From assembly GCA_030141605.1 (NCBI GenBank), contig JAQGDQ010000157.1, positions 261,266 to 325,265 of the forward strand: a stretch of 64,000 nt of DNA, given 5' to 3'. Each line of letters starts with the position of its first letter. The stretch's first letter is position 1. This document shows, piece by piece, positions 36,896 to 48,500 of the stretch. Origin of the DNA: Tubiluchus corallicola. Its lineage: Eukaryota > Priapulida > Priapulimorpha > Priapulimorphida > Tubiluchidae. Below the pieces are notes generated by a model. It saw only the letters and a program-made list of their open reading frames with translations, was not told the DNA's origin and did no database searches. Both the position numbers and the translations under genes were made by a program.

Positions 36896-37389
36896 TTGTC
36901 CAATTTTGCTCGTTTGATCCCAGTGATCCTTAATTTAGCCCTATGAGCATCTCTTACAAGGTCTTTGATTCAAATCTGGTGTCTGCACATTTTTTTACAT
37001 TAATCTTTTTGATTCCTGCAAGTTCCAGTTTTGACAAAAATTTAAGGGCTTCTTTCATTATTAATAATTTAATTCTGATAATAATAACCCTTAACATTTC
37101 ATAATAATCTGTAATCAATTTCAGTTTTGCACGACTAACGATCACAATTTCCTGCTTACAGGATTGAAGTAAAAATCTTTGAGCAAAAATGTTTGAAATT
37201 CCGCAGACTGCTTCAATCCACCCATCGTCTCTCTCTGTGACACTAGTTTGTTAACCTGCAAAAACATTAAATCATTTATTTTATAAATGTGAAGCGTAAC
37301 AACACCCAGTCAAAGCTACTCAGCATTAGGGAGAATTCATGTGAGGCACGGCCGTATAGGTTTCAGAGTAGAGGAACCTACCTCTTACT

Positions 37390-37920
37390 CAGTGGCGACT
37401 CATAGCTAAAATTAGTGGGGGTGCTGTTTCAAAAATGTTTCAGCCATTGTTTTAATACTGTGTAAAACGAAACAAACATAATTATGTAATTTTAATGTTG
37501 CAATTTGTAATTGTAATTTTAAACAAACAAACATTCGAAAATTTATACATAAACTTGATAAAATCCTAGACAAAAAATATTGCTTGCTTTTGAGTAGCCT
37601 AAATTGTTGCAGTTCAAGAATATGCTGGTACACGGCTTTTAAGCATGTGACAACTGATACCACACTGCGTGAGCGACAGAACTTTTTCTACTTAAAGTCT
37701 TGTCTCAGATATGGCCACATACGCACAACAGCTAAGTTGCTTGAGCTGTGAGCACACTGTACTGGGCTGAGAAGCAAACAGTACTACCCTCACGTGCTCT
37801 GGACAGTACAAGTATAAAGAAAGAACTAAAGAAAAAAGACTTATACTGAATAATATAGATATATATAGCGAAAATAGGGGGTGCTGCAGTTCCACAGTGC
37901 CAACACACGAGACGCCACTG
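37390..37920. mobile_element. hAT-type MITE, family I copy 2 (531 bp)
   Basis: Begins CAGTGGCGACTC, ends GAGACGCCACTG, flanked by CTCTTACT (37382-37389) and CACTTACT (37921-37928), an 8-bp TSD with one mismatch. Confidence 0.85.
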
Positions 37921-38350
37921 CACTTACTCTACATAAAGTAGTGTTCTAAATCATGGACTATAGCACAGAACAAAACCCATTACCACGAATTCTTTACTGT
38001 GACATCTGAATTAAAACAAGTCAGCTCGCTAGCTCAACGTGACCAAAAATGCTAGAAATCTTTTTTAAAAACTGTACGAAATCAATTAGTCATATTCCGT
38101 TAACAGGTAATTAAATGGTAAAAATGAACAATGTTAGGATTCTTAGATTATCTGGCCTACTTAATATGCAACATGAATTCTTGATGAAACTTTTAGTAGT
38201 TAGTTAATTAACCTGTCAGGTTTATCGAGTTCTGGTTTATTACTGCTACTGTCATTGCATCAGCTAATTAAATGTCTCAGCCAATTAATTTTTCTTATAA
38301 CATTCAAAGTAGCAATTGTTTCAATGGGTCTTTTATCTCTACAACCTTAA

Positions 38351-39308
38351 CTCCTTTAGGACTGCACTACTCATAATAGGTCTTATAAGACCTATGACTT
38401 TTCTACTACTGCATGAGCACTGACATAACTAAATGATTACAAATTAGGTACTGTTCTGTTCAGGAGAATCTCGGCCATCCAATCTTGCTATTTGTTTAAA
38501 CATTTATAAGTGATTTAATTTGATAAAATTAAGAAAAACGCCATTTTCAGGTACTTCAACTTAGCTTATTGAGTAGCTTAGTCTGGTTTACACTTGCGTG
38601 ATTGTACACACTATTTTATTGATCACCTGATTATTATAACTCAAGAAAACTGTCTGCTGTCATAGATTTAGATGAAGCGCATTCACATAGAGAGATTGCT
38701 AGCTTACGTATAGAACAATATTTCAAAGGTGTGCCGCTCAGGGGCTGGTTTTGTCTAACAATCGAATGCAGTTTTTCTGTATTGTACAACATGGCATCCA
38801 TTGTTTGCCTAACAGAAGAGCATATAGCGTATAATTTCTATTAGAATATGGCGTCCATTGTTGTTTCTCTTTTTGCACGAGTCTAGCAATCTCTCTGAGG
38901 ACGCACCTAAATCTCTTGTTTGCTGTACAGAGTTGTAGGTAAAACAAACTGATCAGCCCAGGAAAAATTAAAACCATTTCATCTTTTAACAGGTATTTCT
39001 CCTTAAAAATAGAGTAGATATGAGGCCAAAGTCTATCAGAGTGTTATGTCTGGATAGTTAAAACTTTCTGCATTAGCCGATTTCATACAAGTGGTATTGT
39101 ACTCTGTTACAGTACAAACACTGCAGCTACTGAAAGCTTTTTTCTATTTTTGTTAAAAATCGATTTTAATTTGTTTAAGGTAAGTAAAAAGCATTTCATA
39201 GATAATTTTGCAGAAAAATCTATTGAGTGAAGTGTAATCGCTGCTCAGTGAAAGCAGTTATTCATGAACCCATGCAAAATGCAGCAAATGCTTACGGTCC
39301 TGAAGGAG
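38351..39308. mobile_element. TTAA-type MITE, family A copy 2 (958 bp), abutting the caspase 3' end
   Basis: TTAA at 38347-38350, decayed TAAA after 39308; ends CTCCTTTAGGACTGC and GGTCCTGAAGGAG. It is ~250 bp longer than copies 1 and 3, because 38663-38925 is an inserted inverted-repeat segment (TAGATTTAGATGAAGCGC against GACGCACCTAAATC; GAGAGATTGCTAG against CTAGCAATCTCTC). Confidence 0.82.
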
Positions 39309-39316
39309 TAAAACAA

Positions 39317-39509
39317 AAGAGTGGTGCTCTTCCTGTTTATTTTATTTTTAGTTTAATTTTACATAAACTTGCACTGACGAAACTACTATGTTATTTAAAA
39401 ATGTAGAAACAATTTTACCATTATCACTGATTTTAGCATTGCAACTAGAAGGGTTCAGATAAAGCTCCTTGATTAGACTACTTTCTCTAGATGGAAGAGC
39501 ACCACTCTT
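39317..39509. repeat. 17-bp perfect inverted repeat spanning the caspase stop codon
   Basis: AAGAGTGGTGCTCTTCC at 39317-39333 is the exact reverse complement of 39493-39509, which lies in the last caspase coding exon (residues around VGKSGALPS). The arms flank the stop codon and the AATAAA hexamers. Each arm also has a small internal hairpin (AAGAG/CTCTT). In the mRNA the arms could pair over a loop of about 160 nt if cleavage lies beyond 39317. Confidence 0.85.
39336..39346 (-). promoter_or_regulatory. overlapping AATAAA signals directly after the caspase stop
   Basis: On the minus strand two overlapping AATAAA hexamers start one nucleotide after the TAA stop (39348-39350). Cleavage 10-30 nt further on would fall at the edge of the neighbouring TTAA MITE (ends 39308) and inside or just past an inverted-repeat arm (39317-39333). 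Confidence 0.5.
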
Positions 39510-42500
39510 GCCCACTCGAACTGACACTAACTGTCCCACCTGAATAATATGAAAACAAATTCAGTGAAAAATGTAAAGTGATTGTCGTAACATGTGAAAA
39601 ATAATACCATTTATAAAAAACATGATGAACAAACAATCACGTAAAGTAAATAAAACACCTCACCTCAGTTAGAAGTTTATTGATCTCATAATATTTTGCA
39701 TAATTCATAAAAACTTCAACTAGAGATTGGATAAACCAGGATCCATGAGCCGTGTTTCTGAAGCTTTGATGACCTGTAACATTACAATCAGTGCTCATTC
39801 AGAAACATATAAAAATGTGCTCGTTACATTTATATATTTTACTGTGCAATTTGCATTGTACCTGGTGTAGGGGAAAATTTTAAAACAAAACCAATCTTAA
39901 ACTGTAGGTCAAAACAATGTACTCTTTAAAATATTGAAAGGAACCATACTATTTTTTCAAAAATGATTTACGTGAAAGAATTATCACCACACAAACACAA
40001 TTTCACATGCGCGCCACTAGTTCTTCGCCGTTACATGCATTTCGCCATTCGCTAGTTGACTGCCACTAGCGCCTGCATTTTGGAAAAGCATTGCACAAAA
40101 AACAGGTGCTGTGCCTCTCCGTTTAGATGTGTTAGTTTGTGACGAACTGCACACGTTCTACAGCTCACGCGTGAGCTGAGCAGTAAATTTCACATTTGAA
40201 TTTTTATCTGAAAACTTGCCTAGTTTAGTACAACATACTGAATATCTTATACCACCACTGTACTTCAATTTTTGCTTTCACAAACATGTGCAACACACAC
40301 GCGTGGAATATTTGTGCTGTTGAAAATTATGTTACTTTGTGATGTCATCAATAGTTGGGCTCGCCTGCTGTTAATTAATTTTTTAATCTGTAATTTAATT
40401 ACCAGAAACGCTTTTGCAGTATTTATTATGTTAAAATATGTACTTTTTATCGGATTTGCAAATGGCGTAGTATATGAAAAATCGTCCTGTGAGACAATTA
40501 GATGATTGATTCTACATTATCGTGAGTCTAATACACGGCGCCTACTGTATTATCTTAATATCGGTAAATACGGACAATCAGTAAATTTGGACCGATGTCT
40601 CCCTGCTTTTCTGTCAAACTGAGATACGAGTGTAAATTAATTTCGTTCATTTTTCAGTTTCACTTGGTTTGAATTCAAAGTTCTGTTAACAAGATTAATA
40701 AGTTAATAAGACTGTGTTATGTCAGTTAAATATATCTGTATGATTTATAGACCTCTTGCTAGAAAAATGCACGAAGATGCGAAAAAAACCATCACAATTC
40801 GAGAGGGGAAGTTTAAGTTAACCAAGGATCCACTTGTAATACAGGCTAGTATACAAAAGCAACATATCTGTTTCAAATCAATTACATAAACATTACTCGT
40901 GCCATGTCAACAATAAGTGCTTACCTGGCATACTGGATCGACAGATGAGAAAATCCCCTAAATTAGGGTCCTTAGTCTTTGGAGGCAGTACTGGCATTGC
41001 ATCAGCGACGTCTGCACCATTATGTAGCTGCGTAGACACTAATGGAGAAGTACTGCTAGTCCCGATCATGCTGAGATCGCTATCCGGCCCTAGCAGATGC
41101 GACGGGGCTGGTACTGGAGGGTTGACTGAAGGCATGGCAGAGTCTCCAGAGTCAGCACCTACGTCGACACGATCTAAAGTGATTATATATAGACTCCGTT
41201 AATAAGTGATGTTTAGAAGGCAAAATACAAAAAAAATTTTCTTAAAAGAAAACCCAATCCAATCTTAAATTATAGCTCAAAACAATCTACCCTACAAAAT
41301 ATTGAAAGCGAACACACTGTTTTTTCAAGACTGACTTAAATTAAAGAATCATTAACACGTAAACCTAATTTCATGTTCAGGCAGTTAGTTCTTAGCTGTT
41401 GCATGCATTTCGCCATTTGCTAGTTAGATGGGCACTAGCGTCTACGTCTCATCGCACAAAACACATTGCACAAAAAAACAGGTGCCGTAGCTCAGTTTTG
41501 ACATGTTAGTTGTGACATAGCATACGTGTTGAAAGCTCATGCGTCAGCACAGCAGTAAGCCTGCAATTTAAATTTTAAACTTAAAATTTGCCGAGTTTTT
41601 GTATATCAAACTGAATTTCCACTTTCGCAACTACATGCAACACGCTTATGAATTGTTTTAGCTATTGAAAATTATGTTCAGTTGTGACGTTTTTCACTAG
41701 TTGGGGTTGCCTAGTTTTTAACCTGTTATTTAGTTATTAGAAAAGCTAAGGCATTATTATAGGTGTTAAAATGCATAGTTTTTACTATACACTCATATCT
41801 CGGTTTGCTGGACCTCACTTTTACGGATGTCGGAATAATCGGACAAAATCTGGACCCCTGAAAAGTCCTGCAAACTACGAACACAGTCTGTTGTTTCGCG
41901 AACTGACCGCTAGTTGGCAGGCCGTCACTTTGTTTACATCCAGGCAGCATGTAGCGACACGCATGTAACTTGTATGTCAGTGTGTTTAAGTGGTTTAATT
42001 AGTCTGTGTAAACGGTTTAGTGTCAGTTCAGCCGGAGCGGCCCATACTAGACGTTACTGAGAGAATTACATGACTGATTTTGCATAACCGTGAGTCTAAT
42101 AAACGGCGCCTATTGTATTAGCCTAGTATCGGTAAATACGGACAATCAGCAAATTCGGACTGATGTCTCCTCGCCTTTGTCTGGCAAACCGAGATATGAA
42201 TGTATTTTAAAATAGGCTAGGATATGAAAAATCATACTTTTTCTTTTAATGTCGTTTATTCTTAAGTTCTGAATGTGTTAGTTGTAATAATAACTGCCAC
42301 TAGGGATATCAAAATATCATTAATAAAATTTTGTTGAACACATTTTGCTACAATTCTTTTCAATAATGACAATGATAATTGTATTAAACAGTCCTACACC
42401 CCTGCCATTTAAATTAAACCACAGCGCTGTAGCGAAAGTAATTGACCTAACTAGTTTTATTGCTTAATATTTTGTAAAACAGGAAATATATGCAAAAAAA

Positions 42501-45500
42501 CTTACCTCCTCGACAAGCTTGTATTATGAACAGCTTCGGTTTTCCACTTAATGCTGGAGCCGAGTTTCCTGAAAGGTACATCAGTGTAATCTTGTTACAT
42601 CATTTCCTTAAAAATCACAAAAAATAATAACTTCTCAAATAATGATTTTGATTTGAAATGGCCCTAAACTTTATTTAAAGCACAAGAAAACCCTCCACTT
42701 ACATAAAGCTTAAAAAACTTGCCGTGAAATTTTATGTCACTTACATACTGCTTTTTTCCATGCAGGGCTTGAGTCGACAGTAACACTGTATAAAACTTGA
42801 AAATTTAAACTCCTGCGATGACTGTTTGGTGCAGCCATTTTAATGGTAGGTTGAATCAACTTTGGATAACATTGCACGAAGTTTGAAAAAATAATCAGAG
42901 CATTCGTAGCATTAGTACATTTTTAAATTATTGTATCTTGTCAATAAGATTTAAAATACGTTTTCTGGTTAGTGAGTGAATAATAAGGAGGATGAGCCAG
43001 CGACATTTTACCAAATGATGAAAACATTTTAAATTATTATTTCTAGTTGCATAAGTCCTTCCAGCGGGTAAGCGAAATGCTAAGTAATATAGATTTGCGT
43101 GGAAAGTTTTTTGGGACATAACTTAACATTTCCTCTTCTTCCCTTGATTTACGCTGTATTACGTCACGTAATGGTGCGGTCGGAACAGTATTATGGGAGA
43201 TATAAAATGAAAACAAACAAAAATTCTGTTTAACATGAGTACCATATATGCATAAAATTGCTGTAAAGTAAAATAACTTTTTAAGGCGATTTTTCTCAAA
43301 CCTACTTCATGTACCCCTTTTCTTGTCCTTTAAGCCTTCACAATCTGCAATGATTTTTACAAGTCACTCAAGTATCAACTTTTAAATTTGGAAATATTGA
43401 AAGTGTCACAATACTAAAATATAAATTCTGAAACACTATGATGCAGCCGTATCTGCTTAGCTGGTGTTTGATTAACTGTGGTTTTCTGTATCTCACATTC
43501 CACCTCAAAGTGCGATATGTTTCTGCCATACAGAAGTAGTGATGTACCTATAACTGCTTAGTTATTAGTGCTTTTTTTGGTTTCCATGGATACGAATTAC
43601 GAAAGGTCAACTAAACATAACGGCGCCTTTTGCAAGCAGTAAACTGTGAAATAAAATCGCATTACGCCATTTGCCAACGGTGGTACCCGCTCAATGGAAT
43701 TTTTTGCAGATTTTCCGCACAAAACTCACCTTTCGAAAGAGAGTGCACTGCCAAATAAAACGATTGGTAAACACTCAATGCAAACAGCTAAAGGTGAAAA
43801 ACCCAGCCAAAGATACGAAACCTCAGTCATAGATATGAAACTTCATCATAGATATGAAAAGAGCTCTAGCTGCTATATTTGCAATTACGGCCTCGGTCAC
43901 AGTTACAGGCGTGCCTTCAAACTAGTGTTTTCTCGCAAGCTAATGAGCTGCGAGGTGCTTTTCGACAGTAAGCGCGAGCAGACACTTCATTTTCATTTTG
44001 CTATGAGAAATTTGTCAAGGCTTTCACTCTACACACTAGTTCGCAGGAAATGAACTCGCCGCAAGTGTCGGAGAGTTTGCAATAACTTGCCGACAGTAAC
44101 TCGCAAAGAATTTCACATTTTGCGAGTCTGATGCCAGACAGAAAACAAGATAGTCTGAATGTAATGTAACAATATGAATCTCACGTGAGAATGCATCAAG
44201 GACGTCAGCCATTTTGATGACATCACCATCTACTCCTAGGATCGCGTCACCACTGTCATCTTTTCCATGGCTCAAAATAACGACTACCGAGCAATCTAAA
44301 TGGTCAGGTCGTTTTGCAAAATCCCGCAGATCAGAAAGCATCACCTGCAAATGGAAAGTTCTTATTATCAACACACCGCTGAAATGTATAGTGAAGCCAC
44401 ATTGAAAAACAGTAAAGATTAGAAAGACTAGAAATTGGCCATCAACATATAACAATATCAAGCTTAGGGTAGGTAGGTGGCAGATCTATCTTTGCTTTTA
44501 GTAATTCAGAAAAACTGAGTAGGTGTCTCAAAGAATTCAGTCAAAATCAAAAAGCTCACAGTCCTAAGTGGTACCTGGGCAGTTTTGTCCTTTCGTTCAG
44601 GCAGAACCTTGAATCCCAAACCGTCAAACAGGTAATTAATGTTAATCGAGTCAAAGTCGGTGCCGTAACGTTCAATGAGGCAGGTGTGCCTTGCAAACAC
44701 TCTATTGTTTAATATGAGACATAACCCACGTGGCTCACTCTCCATTCTAGAATAAACAATAAAATTGAAATTAAAGAATTAATTAATCAGAAATAGAATT
44801 AAGACGAAACTATAAAATTATTAATTAAAATTTCAAAACAATTGACAGTTGATGTAGTGGCAATGAATACATCTGAGGCGAGCCGCCAGACCAGAGGCTA
44901 GCTCGTTATGCGTAAGATGAGCCACTGAACTGCAATGTGTGTCAGATATGTGACAAAGAGAAAAATGTGAAGAAGTGGGGAACAAGTCTAAAAATAAAAA
45001 TAAGATTAAGGCTAAATGTGAATATAAATGTAAATATATATAAAATATGTAAATAAATGTAATCATAAATGTGTATGTTCTGATAATTATGGTATAAGCG
45101 GCAACACTACTCGGCCATTAATACACCAATTTGGCAGAAATTTTGATACTTTTTAGCCTCCAATACACTGAACATCATACAAAACGGCAACCCTGGCAGA
45201 GAGTTAGCCGTGAAAAAACATGGCCGCGTTCTGCGTTCTCGGAAAGAACGATGTTATGATAAATATTGCATTTTACGTTTTAAATTTAAAAAACATGCAT
45301 TTTATATGACTGCGTGAAGTAAGCATATGAACATACAAAAAAATTATAAAATTCCCGGCCGGCAGCGTGATAAAAACATTACCTGGGCGATTAGACGGAA
45401 ACAGAAATATTTTTATTATCGGCCTTAGTGAAACATGAATAAGGAGATGAGAATAAAAGCATGTAAATTGAACATTAATCTGTATTAATTAGTTAACAGG

Positions 45501-48500
45501 GATTTGCGACAAAATTAAACGGATGTACTCTGTGAAAACAAAATTTGTTTTACCTATAACAGGTTTCTGGATTATATCGACTGACTATTCCTGGTTGCAC
45601 GTTTACGTCTATAAACTGGGATGGCACTGAAAAGACGAAAATAAATCACTCACCAATACAAATGTAATCAATACAAATCCTCGACACTATGAAATATAAA
45701 TTCCTTTTTACATGGGCAAGAGCAAAGTGAGATATGAAGAATTAAAGCACAAGAAAACACTCTTCATAAATCTGTTAGCAGTAACACTGTAAAGAACTTG
45801 TAAAGCTAAACTACCGCGACGACTGTCAGACGCAGTCATTTTAACAAAGTCATTAAAACAAGTTTAGATAACATCGTGTAAAGTTTGAAGAAAATAATCA
45901 GAGCATTCGTAATGCATGCTTCACTAGCTAAACAAAAGTTTAAGTTACTTTATGTTGTGATTAAAACCTATAACGTGTTTTTTGGTGAATCAGTGGTGTA
46001 CGCTGAGATGGTGATACAATGACATTTCACCAGTTGGCGCAAACATTTTAAATTATTCAGTTACATAAATCTTTCAATCGGGCAAGCGTAATGCTAAGTA
46101 ATATAATTTTACATGGAATTTTCTTAGTATATACTTTAAAATGTGCCTTTTTTCTCCATTAAATATCAGTTAAGTATGTTAAAGCAAAACTCAAAAGTTA
46201 AAAAATGATCTTTTGCAACTGACTTTTAATTGTAATTTGGTATGTCTTACTTTAGAACATAAAATTATAACAGCGAGACTGACATTATAACAGAAAGACA
46301 AAGATGTATTTTCTGCATTGAGGTTAAAGTGATATACTCGTATCTTGGTTTGCCAGACCTCACACTTACGGATATCGGAAAAATCGGACAAAATTTGGAA
46401 CGTTTAAAGCCCCGCATACTACTTTGTTTACATGTCAGTTTGTTTATATCATTACATCAGTGTAACCAAGCAGTGTTTAACGACACGTGTGTAACTTGTA
46501 TGTGAGGAGCGGCTCGTGCTAGATGTTTTTGAGACAATTAGGCGATTGATTCTACATTACCGTGAGTCTAATACACGGCACCTACAAAATCTGAACGTCA
46601 CTTTGTTTACATCATTACATCAGTGTAACAATGTGTACATATATCTATATATAAAAATATAGAGTCAATTACGAGGAGTCAATTGCCGAAAGTTTTATAA
46701 ACTATTGCACAGGCCCGTACTAGATGTTTTTGAGGCAATTAAGCAATTGATTTTACATTACTGTGAGTCTAATACATGGCGTCTACAGTATTAGCTTAGT
46801 ATCGGTAAATACAGACAATCGGCAAATTTGGACAGACGTCTCCCCGCTTTTGTCCGGCAAACTGAGCTATGAGTGTAACTAAATCTCTCGTCTTGTGCTT
46901 AGCTGACATTTTGCATTGCAAAGTGTAAATTAGACCGCTAAAGAATTAAGCAAAAAATGCAAAGGTGAAAATATGCCTAGAACAAAGATGCTGATTGGCC
47001 CAAGTCAAAATGCAGACAATCGTGTGGCTTTACATCACAATTTTTATGTCTGCATAGCAAGCAAGGTAGATTTATGTAGCAAAGTTTGGATTTAATAAAC
47101 GACGGATTTTACTAGGTTAACAGTTCCATTGTAGCCATAATAAGGGGCTGGATTTATTTCCGTGGATCTATTAAAGGAAGACAGCATATTACCCCATTTT
47201 CAAGTCCGATAAAAAGTATACATTTTAACACAATGCGTACTGCAAAAGTGTTTCTGATAATTAAATAATAAATTAAAAACTTAATAAACGGATGACATCA
47301 CAAAGTAACATAAATTTCAACAGCAGAAATATTCCACGAGCGCGTTGCACTTATTTGCAAAAGTGAAAACTGAAGTACAATGCTAATGTATGATACTCAG
47401 TGTGCTGTACTAAAACTAGGAAAGCTTCAAGATAAAAATTCAAATTTAAAGTTTACCTCTGTTGCTTTAAGCAAATTGTACTGTAGTTGCAAGCCATGTA
47501 AAACAACATGGCTGAAACAAATGCCATTGAAAACTACACTTGTACTTTAATTTCATTTACGATATATTAATTTCAAAATCTTACCTACCATCATTTGGAA
47601 GGTAGTTTGCTTTCGGTGGTTCAGCAGGGTCAAGAGGACCGGTAGCGGCTCTTACGCTTCCGAGGTGATTGCTAATTCCAGGAGATCTGAAGAGCAAAAT
47701 GCACAGAATTGAGAAGTTCGCTTTCTTGTATATTGTTTTGCTTAACTTGCTCGAGTGATTATGCTAATAATTAAAACACCTTTTCAAGATTCATTTTATT
47801 TTATTTTTCTCTACAAATTAGATGCAACTGCAGAAAAAAAATTGATGTAGAAAAAAGGCAGGGAAAAATGAAATTATCACATCAGAAATAAAACAAGAGA
47901 AAACAATGGCAAAGCTATTGTTGTATTCCATCAAAAAATTTTTGCTTATTCATTTTGGAAAGGTAAATTGCACAGTTTGGAGTAATACTATCATTAAATT
48001 AATCAAATTATTGCATTGTGCATTTTTGATCTTTTTATATACTATATAATTATTTTGTGTGGAAATAAAAGAATTTGGTTGATCTTACCTTGCCAGCTGT
48101 CGTGAAGCTCACAATTCCATCAATATGTTTAACTGATTATCATCAATAGCATCACTGTAGATGCATTTATCCTTTGAATGTTAATCTGATAGTCATAGTA
48201 TTACATTCTTTTGCTAAAATATTGAATTTAAATCTAATGCAAAGAACTCACTAAATTTCAGCTATAAAACTGATTTATTCCTCTGTACACAGTCTCACCT
48301 ACATCATTGCACAGAAGCTCAAACTAGTGTGCATAACATTTCCCTTCAATCATTTGCTGGTTCTTTTCATTACCTGTATAGAAAGTTTTACCTGGGAGTT
48401 GCTTTTGCAGAGCTTCAGATTTCACTCTGCTGTATTATTTCTGACTTCTTAAAAATAAAATATACGTGATATGAACATATCACTTTCCTGCATTCTACCT

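Noticed and set aside
40272-40505. 77-aa hydrophobic frame
   Set aside because: Lies inside a family E MITE; similar frames occur at the other E copies (26968, 30462, 32917) and reflect repeat sequence, not a conserved gene.
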